Source of the DNA: Acidovorax sp. FJL06
GTDB lineage: Bacteria > Pseudomonadota > Gammaproteobacteria > Burkholderiales > Burkholderiaceae_C
Assembly (NCBI RefSeq): GCF_003852545.1
Contig: NZ_QAJR01000012.1
Span: 182,924 to 246,923, forward strand
Direction: 5' to 3'
Length of the DNA stretch: 64,000 bases
Shown piece after piece: positions 17,027 to 26,100 of the stretch (position 1 is the stretch's first letter; every line of letters starts with the position of its first letter). A program made the position numbers and the translations under genes. The notes under the pieces are model-generated. The model had not been told where the DNA came from and ran no database searches. It saw only the letters and a list, made by a program, of their open reading frames with translations.

Positions 17027-18015
17027 CGACGGCCCCCGCACTGCGTGCAGAAGGCGCCGCCGAGGCCTTCCATCCGGGCGAACAGGCCTTGCAGGTGCGG
17101 GTGGGCGTGCGTGAGCGCATGGCGGCCGTGGGGCCCATGGTGCTGCGCGACCACATGCCCGACCAGCACCGCGAGCTGTTCGAGAAGCTGCCCACGCTGC
17201 TGCTGGGCACGCTGGACGCCCAGGGCCAGCCCTGGGCGACGATGCTCGCGGGCCCGCCGGGTTTCGTGCACACCCCGGATGCGCAGCACATGCACATTGC
17301 CACGGCGCCCAACACCGCCGACCCCGTGCTCGCGCAGCTTGCGCCCGGCGCCGCTGTGGGGGTGCTTGGGCTGGAGCCCCACACCCGGCGCCGCAACCGC
17401 ATGAATGGGCGCGTGGTGGACTTCGGCACGCAAGGCCTCGGCGTGCAGGTGCTGCAGAGCTTTGGCAACTGCCCCAAGTACATCCAGGCGCGTGAGCCCG
17501 GCTTGCGCCCCGTGCTCACGGCGCCGGGTGCAGTGCAGTGGCTGGGCGCAGATCTCGATGCGGCCGCCATCGCGCGGGTGCGTGGGGCCGACACGCTGTT
17601 CATCGCCACGGCCTCGGCGCCGCAGCCCGGTGCGGCAAGCCATGAGGGCGTGGATGTGTCGCACCGTGGCGGGGAGCCTGGCTTTGTGCACATCGAGCAG
17701 ACCGTGCGCGGCGTGGTGTTGAGCCTGCCCGACTATCCCGGCAACCAGTTCTTCAACACCCTGGGCAACCTCACCCTGCACCCACTGGCGGGCCTGCTGG
17801 TGGTGGACTATGACGGGGGCGGATTGCTCCACATCGCGGCGCAGGCCGAGGTGCTGTGGGATGACGCTGCGCGTGCGCCGTGGCCTGGTGCGCAGCGCGT
17901 GCTGCGGCTCACCGTGGCGCGCGCCGTGTGGCGGCCGCAGGTGCTGCCGTGGCGGTGGACACCACCGGTGGCGGCGCCCCAGTTTCGGGTGATGCGGGGC
18001 GGGACGGCAGTCTGA
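17023..18015 (+). CDS. pyridoxamine 5'-phosphate oxidase family (flavin split-barrel) protein
   Basis: A 330-residue protein with two flavin split-barrel halves. The first half is LPTLLLGTLDAQGQPWATMLA with a Pro-Gly-Phe turn, and the second is NQFFNTLGNLTLHPLAGLLVVDYDGGGLLHI. This arrangement is seen in the PPOX-type proteins found beside GSTs and ferredoxin reductase-like proteins. It probably binds FMN or heme. The coupling to the GST by a 4-bp overlap suggests a shared redox or detoxification role. The exact reaction is unknown. Confidence 0.78.
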   Translation: MTTAPALRAEGAAEAFHPGEQALQVRVGVRERMAAVGPMVLRDHMPDQHRELFEKLPTLLLGTLDAQGQPWATMLAGPPGFVHTPDAQHMHIATAPNTADPVLAQLAPGAAVGVLGLEPHTRRRNRMNGRVVDFGTQGLGVQVLQSFGNCPKYIQAREPGLRPVLTAPGAVQWLGADLDAAAIARVRGADTLFIATASAPQPGAASHEGVDVSHRGGEPGFVHIEQTVRGVVLSLPDYPGNQFFNTLGNLTLHPLAGLLVVDYDGGGLLHIAAQAEVLWDDAARAPWPGAQRVLRLTVARAVWRPQVLPWRWTPPVAAPQFRVMRGGTAV

Positions 18016-18086
18016 CGATCTGGCAGACACCCGGGCGGTGTAAGGTGGCCCACCGGCGCCGCTGTGGCCCGGCAGGAGGAAACCCC

Positions 18087-18965
18087 ATGCCATCGCTCAC
18101 CGCCTCAAGCCGGGCCATACCGGGCCCTGGCTTGCCGGGGCAGCCCGCCACCGCCTGCGCGATGTGGGGCTTTGAAGAAGAACTGCCGTACACCGTGCGC
18201 CGCCTGGAGGTCGCGCACGCGGGCATCAAGCTGATCATCGGCTGGCGTGCGGCTTACGGAGTCAGGCTGCCGGCGGGCACCCTGCAGTCGTACCAATCCC
18301 TGGTGGTGGGGCTCGGTGGCGGGCCCGTGGTGACCGAGCACCTGGGGGCACAGTCCTGTGTGGAGGTGACCTTGGCCCCCTGGCTGGGGTTTCAGCTGTT
18401 CCACGGCAGCCCGGATGTGCTCTCGTGTTCGATGGTCGCGCTTGCCGATGTGTGGGGCAATGCGGCCACGCGGCTGTCCGAGCAGTTGCACCATGCGCCG
18501 GATTGGCCCACGCGCTTTGCGCTGGTACAGCAGTGCCTGCAAGGGATGCTGGCCCGGTCACGCCACACGGTGCAGACACCGGTGCGGCAGGCCTGGGAGA
18601 TGCTGAGCGCGCAACGCGGCAACTTGCCCGTGTCGGCCCTGTGCCGCGCCGTGGGCTGGAGCGAGCGGCACCTGGCACTGCAGTCCTGCCACCAGCTGGG
18701 GGATACGCCCAAACGCCTGGCGCGGCGATTGCGGTTTGGGGCTGCCCACCAGGCCCTAGAGGGGGTCACTGGCCCCGCTGGGCAAACCGACCTGGCGGAC
18801 CTGGCCGCCCGCTGCGGATTTGCCGACCAGAGCCACCTGAGCCGGGAGTTCCGGCACTTTGCGGGTTGCTCGCCAGCGGCCTACCAGCGGGCGGGTTTTG
18901 CCGATGTGCCGGGCAAGCCCGCCAGTTTGATGGAGTCTGTGGAGACGGCTGAGTCAAGGGGCTGA
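18087..18965 (+). CDS. AraC family transcriptional regulator
   Basis: A 292-residue regulator. The last ~110 residues form the AraC double HTH (LPVSALCRAVGWSERHLAL, then LADLAARCGFADQSHLSREF). The N-terminal half is a cupin-like sensor (LPAGTLQSYQSLVVGLGG, QSCVEVTLAPWLGFQLF). AGGAGG lies 6 bases before the ATG at 18087. It is downstream of the GST-PPOX pair by about 70 bp and may be cotranscribed. Targets are not evident. Confidence 0.85.
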   Translation: MPSLTASSRAIPGPGLPGQPATACAMWGFEEELPYTVRRLEVAHAGIKLIIGWRAAYGVRLPAGTLQSYQSLVVGLGGGPVVTEHLGAQSCVEVTLAPWLGFQLFHGSPDVLSCSMVALADVWGNAATRLSEQLHHAPDWPTRFALVQQCLQGMLARSRHTVQTPVRQAWEMLSAQRGNLPVSALCRAVGWSERHLALQSCHQLGDTPKRLARRLRFGAAHQALEGVTGPAGQTDLADLAARCGFADQSHLSREFRHFAGCSPAAYQRAGFADVPGKPASLMESVETAESRG

Positions 18966-19068
18966 CGATCTGCGAGCCACCCGGCACCAGGTCATTTTTC
19001 TTCAAGACAGGCGGGCACAAGGCGCCCAGACTGGCGCACTTGCCATGTTTTCCTCAAGGGAGCTTTCG

Positions 19069-19413
19069 ATGCACGCCAACGTCTCATTCCTCGAAATCGG
19101 GGCCGACAACGCCCAGGTTTCGCAGCAGTTCTTCAGCCAGTTCTTTCAATGGACTTTTGAGCCCACGGAGAAGGAGGGCGAGGGCTGGTTTCTGAATGGG
19201 GGCATGAAAGTCGGCCTGCACGGCGCAGACCCTGTGCAGTCCATCACCCCGTTCTTTGAAGTGGCCGATGCGGTGGAGGCGGCCCAGCGTGTGCGGGCGC
19301 TGGGCGGGACCGTGCAGCCACCAGGCCCGGAGGAGCCCGGTTTTGGCGTGTTTCTGATGTGCACCGACCCCGGTGGAGTCCGCTTTGGGCTGCACCAGCC
19401 CGCAAGGCGCTGA
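19069..19413 (+). CDS. VOC family protein
   Basis: A 114-residue VOC protein of the type with a single glyoxalase module. It has VSFLEIGADNAQVSQQFFSQ at the start, the core strand ITPFFEVADAVEAAQRV, and an ending GVFLMCTDPGGVRFGLHQ. The ATG at 19069, preceded by AAGGGAG, is preferred over an in-frame ATG at 19045. Such proteins are often annotated as lactoylglutathione lyase-like without proof. It is convergent with the second dioxygenase pair. Confidence 0.82.
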   Translation: MHANVSFLEIGADNAQVSQQFFSQFFQWTFEPTEKEGEGWFLNGGMKVGLHGADPVQSITPFFEVADAVEAAQRVRALGGTVQPPGPEEPGFGVFLMCTDPGGVRFGLHQPARR

Positions 19414-19431
19414 AGGGCAGCGCCCGCCGTC

Positions 19432-20277
19432 TTACACCGCCTCCAGCGCCATCACCGCCGTGGCGGTGTTGGAGATGGGGATGTGGTAGTTGCTGTGCAC
19501 CCGGCGCACTCCCGCACTCGCGGTGGCCAGGGCGCCCCGCATGGCCACCCACATCAGCAGCTCCACGCCCTGGGTGCCGGTCTTTTCCACCAGCTCGTGC
19601 ACGCTGAACTGCGTGGCCCATTCGGGGTTGCTGGTCAGGCTTTCGATGAACTGCAGGTCAAACGCCTTGTTGATAAAGCCCGCGCGCTCGCCGTCGAGCT
19701 GGTGCGAGAGGCCGCCCGAGGCAATCACCGCCACCTTCTTGTCGCTGTCCCAGCTCTGGATCGCCTGGCCCACGGCCTTGCCCAGGGCGTAGCAGCGCTT
19801 GGCCGAGGGCAGCGGAAACTGCACGGTGTTGATGCACACCGGCACCACCGTCACCGGGCAATCGCCCTCGGGCCAGAAGAGCTTGAGCGGCAGCGTGCAG
19901 GCGTGGTCCACCAGCATCTCCTGGCAGGTGGTCACGTCAAACTCCTGGGCTATCAGCGTGTTGATGAGGTGCCACGACAGGTCCACCTCGCCTGGGAAGG
20001 GCGGCAGCGTGGGGATGCCCCAGCCCTCGTCGGCGTTGCGGTACTCGGCCGCCGCGCCCACGGCAAAGGTGGGCATCTTGTCGAGGAAGAAGTTCAGGCC
20101 GTGGTCGTTGTAGAACATCACCACCACGTCGGGCCGCTTCTCGCCCAGCCACTGGCGGATGGGGGGAAAGCCGTCGAAGAAGGGCTTCCAGTAGGGCTCG
20201 TTCTGCAGGCCCTTGTGGATGGCGTTGCCAATGGCCGGGATGTGCGAGGTGCCGAGGCCGCCGATGAGTTGTGCCAT
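19432..20277 (-). CDS. class III extradiol dioxygenase, LigB-type catalytic subunit (second copy)
   Basis: A 281-residue LigB-family protein. The iron ligands are in the expected places: His12 (GTSHIPAIG), His59 (FYNDHGLNFF) and a Glu in GVELLMWVAMRG. This spacing is identical to the LigB in the protocatechuate operon at 45607. With the LigA-like gene 12 bp upstream it forms a two-subunit dioxygenase. It is diverged from the pmd copy over its whole length, so a different catechol such as gallate, or a methylated or substituted protocatechuate, is plausible. Function outside a pathway cluster is inferred. Confidence 0.85.
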   Translation of the reverse strand: MAQLIGGLGTSHIPAIGNAIHKGLQNEPYWKPFFDGFPPIRQWLGEKRPDVVVMFYNDHGLNFFLDKMPTFAVGAAAEYRNADEGWGIPTLPPFPGEVDLSWHLINTLIAQEFDVTTCQEMLVDHACTLPLKLFWPEGDCPVTVVPVCINTVQFPLPSAKRCYALGKAVGQAIQSWDSDKKVAVIASGGLSHQLDGERAGFINKAFDLQFIESLTSNPEWATQFSVHELVEKTGTQGVELLMWVAMRGALATASAGVRRVHSNYHIPISNTATAVMALEAV

Positions 20278-20289
20278 GGGTTTGTCTCC

Positions 20290-20637
20290 TTATTTGCCCG
20301 CTGCGATCAGCATGGCCTTGAATTCGTCTTTGGTCATGCCCGTCTGCTGCGCGCCGATGTCCTGCATGTCCAGCTTGAAGATGCCCGCGAACTTGGCCAG
20401 GTAGTAGGCGTTGCCGCCTGCGGCGATGAGCTGCAGCACGTTCTTGGCGCGGATGGCGGCAGCCTGCTGCTCGTTCAGGCTGTACTTGCGCATGTACGCC
20501 TCTTCATCGGCCACAAAGGCCTTGCGGTTGGCTTCGTCGTTGAACGAAAAGCACATCTTGTTTAGCGCATAGCCCTTGCGGGCCTGATCGCCATCGAACG
20601 GCGTGGTGCCGGGAATCGGGGGGTTGTGGGAAGGCAT
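20290..20637 (-). CDS. extradiol dioxygenase small subunit, LigA-type (second copy)
   Basis: A 115-residue LigA-family helical subunit. The start is GTTPFDGDQARKGYALNKMC, and the middle GGNAYYLAKFAGIFKLD and TGMTKDEFKAMLIAAGK match the copy at 45164. It lacks the ~30-residue hydrophilic tail of that copy. In LigAB enzymes this subunit caps the active site and affects specificity. It is the first gene of the pair and divergent from the LysR gene at 20723. GGAGAC precedes the start, on the minus strand. Confidence 0.87.
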   Translation of the reverse strand: MPSHNPPIPGTTPFDGDQARKGYALNKMCFSFNDEANRKAFVADEEAYMRKYSLNEQQAAAIRAKNVLQLIAAGGNAYYLAKFAGIFKLDMQDIGAQQTGMTKDEFKAMLIAAGK

Positions 20638-20722
20638 GGAAGTCTCCGGGTCTTGATCTGGGTCAGCCCGCAGTGTCGCGACGCCATTGCCAAAGATGAA
20701 GGGGCCCAAGATCATCGAACAC

Positions 20723-21646
20723 ATGAGCAAATTCGATGGATCACAGCTGGATGGGCACCTGCTGAAGCTGCTGCTAGCGGTGCTGGAGACGGGCAGCATC
20801 ACCGCTGCCGCTGAGCGCCTGGGCGTCACCCAGTCGGCCGTGAGCCACCTGCTCGACAAGCTGCGCGCCATCACCGGCGACCCGCTGTTTGTGAAGCGCG
20901 GGCGCGGCATCGTGCCCACCGCGCGGGCCGAGGCGCTGGCCCAGCCCGCGCGCGACATGCTGCGCCAGATGCAGCGGTTTGCCCAAGGGGCCGACTTTGA
21001 CCCGCAGGCCTGGCAGACCGAGCTGACCATTGCCGCCAACGATTTCCAGCGCGACCTGCTGCTGCCCGCCCTGGCCGCACGCCTGCGCACCGCCGCGCCG
21101 GGCGTCACGCTGCGCATCGTGCCCAGCGGCGCACCCGGCGCCGAGCTGCTGCGCTCCGACACCTGCCAGCTTGTCATCAGCCCCCGCCCGCCGGACGGCA
21201 CCGACATCGTGCAAAAGCGCTTGTTTGAAGACCAGTACCGCGTGTTCTACGACGCTGCCGTGCGCAGCGCCCCCACCGCCGAGGTCGACTACCTGGCCGC
21301 CGACCACGCCACCGTGGCCTATGAAGCGCACCGGGGGCTCGACCTGGACCGCCAGCTGCTCGCGCGGGGCGTGCGCCGCCGCTTCGCCGTGCGCGTGCCG
21401 GGTTTTGCCGCGCTACCAGCGTTTGTGCGCGGCACGGAGCTGCTCACCACGGCCCCGTCGCTGCTGTCCCGCACGGCCCTGGCAGGTCTGGCCAGCGCGC
21501 CCGTGCCGGTGGTGTGTCCAGCGATGCCGATGTACTTGATCTGGCATGCGCGGTACCAGCAGGATGCGGCACACCGGTGGCTGCGGGGGGAGGTGGAGGC
21601 GGTGGTGGGGCCGGTGCTGGACAGGCGAGAGGGGCTCAGCGGATAA
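20723..21646 (+). CDS. LysR family regulator of the second ligAB pair
   Basis: A 307-residue LysR-type regulator of the NodD/LinR-like branch. The HTH is LDGHLLKLLLAVLETGSITA, AERLGVTQSAVSHLLDKLRA. The effector domain begins near residue 95 (TELTIAANDFQRDLLLPALA). I start at the ATG at 20723; earlier in-frame ATGs at 20687 and 20696 are possible. Perfect 7-bp arms CATCGAA...TTCGATG flank this start and may be part of the operator. It is divergent from the LigA/LigB pair and probably controls it. Confidence 0.87.
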   Translation: MSKFDGSQLDGHLLKLLLAVLETGSITAAAERLGVTQSAVSHLLDKLRAITGDPLFVKRGRGIVPTARAEALAQPARDMLRQMQRFAQGADFDPQAWQTELTIAANDFQRDLLLPALAARLRTAAPGVTLRIVPSGAPGAELLRSDTCQLVISPRPPDGTDIVQKRLFEDQYRVFYDAAVRSAPTAEVDYLAADHATVAYEAHRGLDLDRQLLARGVRRRFAVRVPGFAALPAFVRGTELLTTAPSLLSRTALAGLASAPVPVVCPAMPMYLIWHARYQQDAAHRWLRGEVEAVVGPVLDRREGLSG

Positions 21647-21768
21647 GTGCCGCGCACGGATGGTGTTGGCAAGCCGTGTGGGTCGTGAACGCAGGGGTTG
21701 CGATCATCCTGAGTACCATGGCTGCGGCCCGCCAGCAGCGGTCAAATGATCCACGAAGAAAGCACCGC

Positions 21769-21948
21769 ATGAGTGACCCCAAGCCCGCCCAGAAGGAGGC
21801 AGTGGCCCCGAAAGAGCGAGAGAGCATCAACCGCCATTTCAAGCGGGAGGGGCGATGGATGGTCTGGCTGGGAGTCGGTCTGCCCCTGATCCTGCTGGTT
21901 GTTGCCTTTCTGCTGGGTCCTGCGCTTCTCAATGCCTTGAACAAGTAG
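21769..21948 (+). CDS. small single-pass membrane protein
   Basis: A 59-residue protein. The first ~30 residues are charged (KEAVAPKERESINRHFKREG), then one transmembrane helix (WMVWLGVGLPLILLVVAFLL) reaches almost to the end. The arginine-rich flank before the helix predicts a cytoplasmic N-terminus. The arrangement is common in small membrane proteins of this family, but I do not recognise a named one. It lies between a LysR gene and a convergent amidotransferase gene. No RBS stands out, so the call is moderate. Confidence 0.55.
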   Translation: MSDPKPAQKEAVAPKERESINRHFKREGRWMVWLGVGLPLILLVVAFLLGPALLNALNK

Positions 21949-22013
21949 CAAGCCCGGGGCATGCATGGAGAGCCTGGCCAGAGGCGCATACAGGCTGCCC
22001 AGCCGCATTCCCT

Positions 22014-22895
22014 TCACGCTTCTTGTGCCCTGTCCCTGCGCAGTGCGCCGCGCAGCAACCGCGTTGCCCGGTCCCTCAACCTCACCGGCTTGCCCGGCCG
22101 CACCGGGTGCTCCTTGGCCTGCACACAGGCCGCCAGAAAGTCCTGCAGGATGGCTGTGTCGTCCAGCGTGTCCGAGCCCTGCTTGTGGAACTCCGGGTGC
22201 CACTGTGTGGCCGCGATATAGCCGCGCCCGGGTGCAGGTTTCAGGCGGATGGCTTCGGGCACGCCGTCGGGTTCGCTCAGGGCTTCCACCTCGAACTCTG
22301 GCGCCAGGCGCTTGATGCCCTGGTGGTGGATGCTGTTCACGCGGGCTCGGGGTGCGTCGGGGTAGAGCTGGGCGAGGCGCGAGCCGGGCACGATCTGGAT
22401 GCCGTGGAAATGCTGGTCGTAGGTGGTGGCGTTGCGGTGCTGCAAGGCCCCAGGGTGCTGGGTCTCGATGTCCTGGTAAAGCGCGCCGCCAAAGGCCACG
22501 TTGATGAGCTGCAGGCCCCGGCACACGCCAAAGATGGGCTTGCCCACTTCGGCAAAGGCCTTGACCAGGGCCAGGTCGTAGATGTCGCGCACGCGGTCGC
22601 CCATCCATTCCTCGCGCAGGGGCTCCTCGCCATAGTTGCCGGGCCACACATCGGCACCGCCATGCATCACCACGCCGTCCAGCCACTCGGCATAGTGCGC
22701 CAGCGTCACGTCGCCGCGCGCCGTCTCGCCCGTGGGGCAGGGCACCATCACCACGATGGCGCCGGAGGACATGATCCAGTGCGCAATGGATTGCTCCACG
22801 TACTGCAGCGTCTTGTTGGTGAACAGGGGGCGGCTGGGGTCGGCGTGCTGGAAGCAGGCGGACAGGCCGATCTTGAGGCGGGGGGCGGTGGACAT
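22014..22895 (-). CDS. gamma-glutamyl-gamma-aminobutyrate hydrolase family (class I glutamine amidotransferase-like)
   Basis: A 293-residue PuuD-like peptidase C26 protein. The nucleophile is in GVCRGLQLINV, the catalytic His/Glu in ATQWHPEF, and the turn VVMHGGADVWPGNYG is typical. PuuD cleaves gamma-glutamyl-GABA in putrescine breakdown. Related proteins act on other gamma-glutamyl amides. No other put/puu genes are adjacent, so the substrate is open. The ATG at 22895 begins MSTAPRLKIGLSA, the normal family start. It is divergent from the FecR gene. Confidence 0.85.
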   Translation of the reverse strand: MSTAPRLKIGLSACFQHADPSRPLFTNKTLQYVEQSIAHWIMSSGAIVVMVPCPTGETARGDVTLAHYAEWLDGVVMHGGADVWPGNYGEEPLREEWMGDRVRDIYDLALVKAFAEVGKPIFGVCRGLQLINVAFGGALYQDIETQHPGALQHRNATTYDQHFHGIQIVPGSRLAQLYPDAPRARVNSIHHQGIKRLAPEFEVEALSEPDGVPEAIRLKPAPGRGYIAATQWHPEFHKQGSDTLDDTAILQDFLAACVQAKEHPVRPGKPVRLRDRATRLLRGALRRDRAQEA

Positions 22896-23198
22896 GGTGG
22901 GCGGCTCCAGGCAGCACGCGCGGGGCGTGGGGTCGATGCAATCCGGGGATGGCCCATTTGTAGCACTGCGCCCGCGCGGCGTCTGTAGGAAGCGGCCGTG
23001 CAGGGCGCCGGGATCGCGGTGCACGGTGTGCTTGCTGTTGCACGGTGCTACGAAATGTGGCTTTCTTCATGAAATGCAGTGGCGTGGCCCCTGCATCGCG
23101 GTCACGGGGGCGGAGGGCTCGCGATAATTTCCTTGCACCTGGGTTCCAGGGAGGGGAGCCCGGCCGCCTGTTTTCCCGCCTTCCGCGAAAGCCGTTCT

Positions 23199-26100
23199 AT
23201 GCCCCACCAGAGGAATTCCCGCCTGCCCGCGCTCACGGCGCTGGCGGTGTTGGCCGCCATGGCCTTCCCCCCGCTTGCTCAGGCTGCCGTGCCCGCCGGG
23301 GCTGCCGCCGAGATCGTGAGCCTGCAAGGCACGGGCGACCAGCGTGCGGCTGCTGCTGCGGACTGGAGCCCTGCGCGCCTGGCACAGCCGCTGGCCACGG
23401 GCGACTTTGTGCGCACCCGCCAGGCCGCGCGCATGGCGCTGCTGTTTGCCGACGATACGCAATTGCGCCTGCACCAGAACACGGTGCTGCAAGTCAAGGG
23501 TGTGGCCACCCCGGCCCAACCGGTGACCACCCTGCTGCTCAATGCGGGCCGCGCCTGGACCCAGACCAAACGCGCCGACGGCAGCCGCCTGAACCTGGAG
23601 ACCCCCGCTGCCACCGCCGCGATCCGCGGCACCGACTGGGACATCAGCGTGGAGGACGATGGGCGCACGCTGATCACGGTTCTGTCGGGCCAGGTGGAGT
23701 TCTCCAACGCGCAGGGCGCGGTGTCCGTGGGTGCCAACGAAGCCGCCGTGGCCGAGGTGGGCAAGGCCCCGGTCAAGCTGGTGCTGAGCCAGCCGCGCGA
23801 CCGCATCCAGTGGGTGAATGCGCTGCGCGCCGACCCGCTGCCCCCCCTGGCCGCCGAGCCCGTGCCCGAAGCGCTGGCCCCGGTGCGCGCCGCGCTCGCG
23901 GCCCGCGACCTGCCCGCTGCCCGTGCTGCCCTGGCCCAGGCCCGCAGCAGCGGCGCGCCCGCGCCCTGGGTGGCGGTGATGGACGCGGCCATCGCCCTGC
24001 AGGCGGGCGACCTGCTGGCCGCGCGTGAGCAACTGGCACGCCAGGTGGCGCAACCTGCGGCGCCGCTGCCTGCCTGGCTCATGCAGTCCGACGTGCAGCT
24101 GGTGGAGGGCGAAGGTGCCGCAGCCGCCAACACGCTGCGCGCGGCTTTGCAGCGCTGGCCTGCCCACCCGGCGCTGACGGCCCAACTGGCCCGTGTGCTG
24201 ATGCTAAGCGACCGCGTGGACGAGGCCCGCGCCGCGCTGGACCCGCTGCAGGCCACGGCCCATGCCGAGGTCGCCCTGGTGCGTGCCGAGCTGGCCCGGC
24301 GCCGGGGCGATGCGCCCGCCACACTGGCCGCCTACACCGAGGCCACGCAACTGGCCGCTGGCGATGCGCGCACCTGGCAGGGCCTGGGCAGTGCGCATGT
24401 GGAGCGCGAAGACCCGCGCCCCGCCCGTGACAACCTTCAACGTGCGCTGCAGCTGTCGCCGCAAGCACCGGGCGCCTGGGGTGAGCTGGGCACGCTCGAA
24501 ACCTTTGTGAACCAGTTCACCGAAGCCGGGGCGGCCTTTGCCACGGCCCTGGGCGACAACCCGGCGGACTATGTGGCGCTCACCGGCCAAGGCCTGCTGC
24601 ACCTCAAGCAGGGCAACCCGCAGGCCGCGCTGGATGCGTTCTTGCGCGCGGGCGTGATGGAGCCGCGCTATGCCCGCGCCAAGACCTGGACGGCCGTGGC
24701 CTATTACCAGCTGGGCCGCCACCAGGATGCGCTGTCCACCCTGTACCAGGCCATCGTGCTGGACGACAAGGACCCCGTGCCCCACATGCTGCTGGCGCAG
24801 ATCCACACCGACCTCTTCCAGCCCGGCGAGGCGGTGGAGGCCGCCCGCGCTGCGGTGGAGCGCATGCCTTACCTCCGGTCGCTCAACCAGGTCGCCAACG
24901 ACCAGAAGGGCAGCGCCAACCTGGGCGCATCGCTGGCCTTCTTCGGCATGGAGGACTGGGCGCTGGAGTTGGCGCAGCAGAGCTTTTATCCGTACTGGGG
25001 CGGCAGCCATCTGTTCCTGGCGGACCGCTATGCGGGCGAGTTCAACAAGAACTCCGCGCTGTTCCAGGGCTTCCTCACCGACCCGATGGCGTTTGGCGCG
25101 AGCCAGCGGTATGCGTCGCTGCTGCAGCAGCCGGGGGCGCATGGGGCGGTGGGCGTGACGCTGGACCGCGACCTGTACCGCATGCGTGCACCCGCCGTCA
25201 CGCTCAACGGCATGAACAACACCCATGTGCCCGTGTCGTGGTTCTTCAAGGCGCAGTCGGCCAACGCCAGCGAGTTTCCGTTTGATCTGCAGGTCAATAA
25301 TGCGCCCGCCGTGCGCGGGGGCCATGGCGACGTGCATGCGCGCGCCGTGACGGTGGGGGCCGGCATGCAGCCCACCGAACGCATCAACCTGTTCGCCTAT
25401 GTGAACCAGTTCGACATGCGCCTGGCCAGCCAGAACCTGTTCGAGACCGCCCTGGACAACAAGAGCACCCAGGGTGCGCTGGGCATGTCCTACCGCTGGG
25501 GCCCCACGGAGCAGACCTGGATCAAGCTCGGCCGCAGCGTGGAAAGCATCCTGCTGCAGCGCTACCCCACGTTGTACGTCGAGCCGCCTTTCATCAGCCT
25601 GATGGGCGTGAGCAGTCTGCCGAAGAAGCAGTTCAACGACCTGCAGCTGCGCCACACGGTGGACACCGCGCCCGGCAGCCGCTGGAGCGTGGCGCTGGAG
25701 CATGTGCGCGAGCGCCAACACAACCTGATCGCTGGCGAGGCCGCCGTGGCGGCCGACATTCCGGGCGTGGGCCCCTACCGCGACTCTCTTTTCGTGGGCG
25801 GCTACAACCATGTGGACCGGCGCTACACCGGCCTGACCCTGGCCACCGCCCAGCGCCTGGACCCGGCACTGAACCTGGACGCCGCGCTGGGCCTGCAGCA
25901 GATACGCCACCGCGTGGACGGGCTCACGCAAAGCTACCTGGTGAACCTGGATGCCCTGAGCGAAGAGCAGGCGCGCCGCGCCGAGATGGAGCGCGTGGTC
26001 ACGCCGCGCGTGGGCCTGGTGTGGCAGCCTGTGGCGGGCACCACCGTGCGCATGGCCTACCAGGACTGGCTGCGGCCCCTGAGTGTGTCCACCCTCACCA

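Noticed and set aside
20706-20745. CATCGAA...TTCGATG arms at the start of the LysR gene as an operator
   Set aside because: The second arm lies inside the likely coding region (KFDGSQ), and the pair may be chance. Kept only as a remark in the gene entry.
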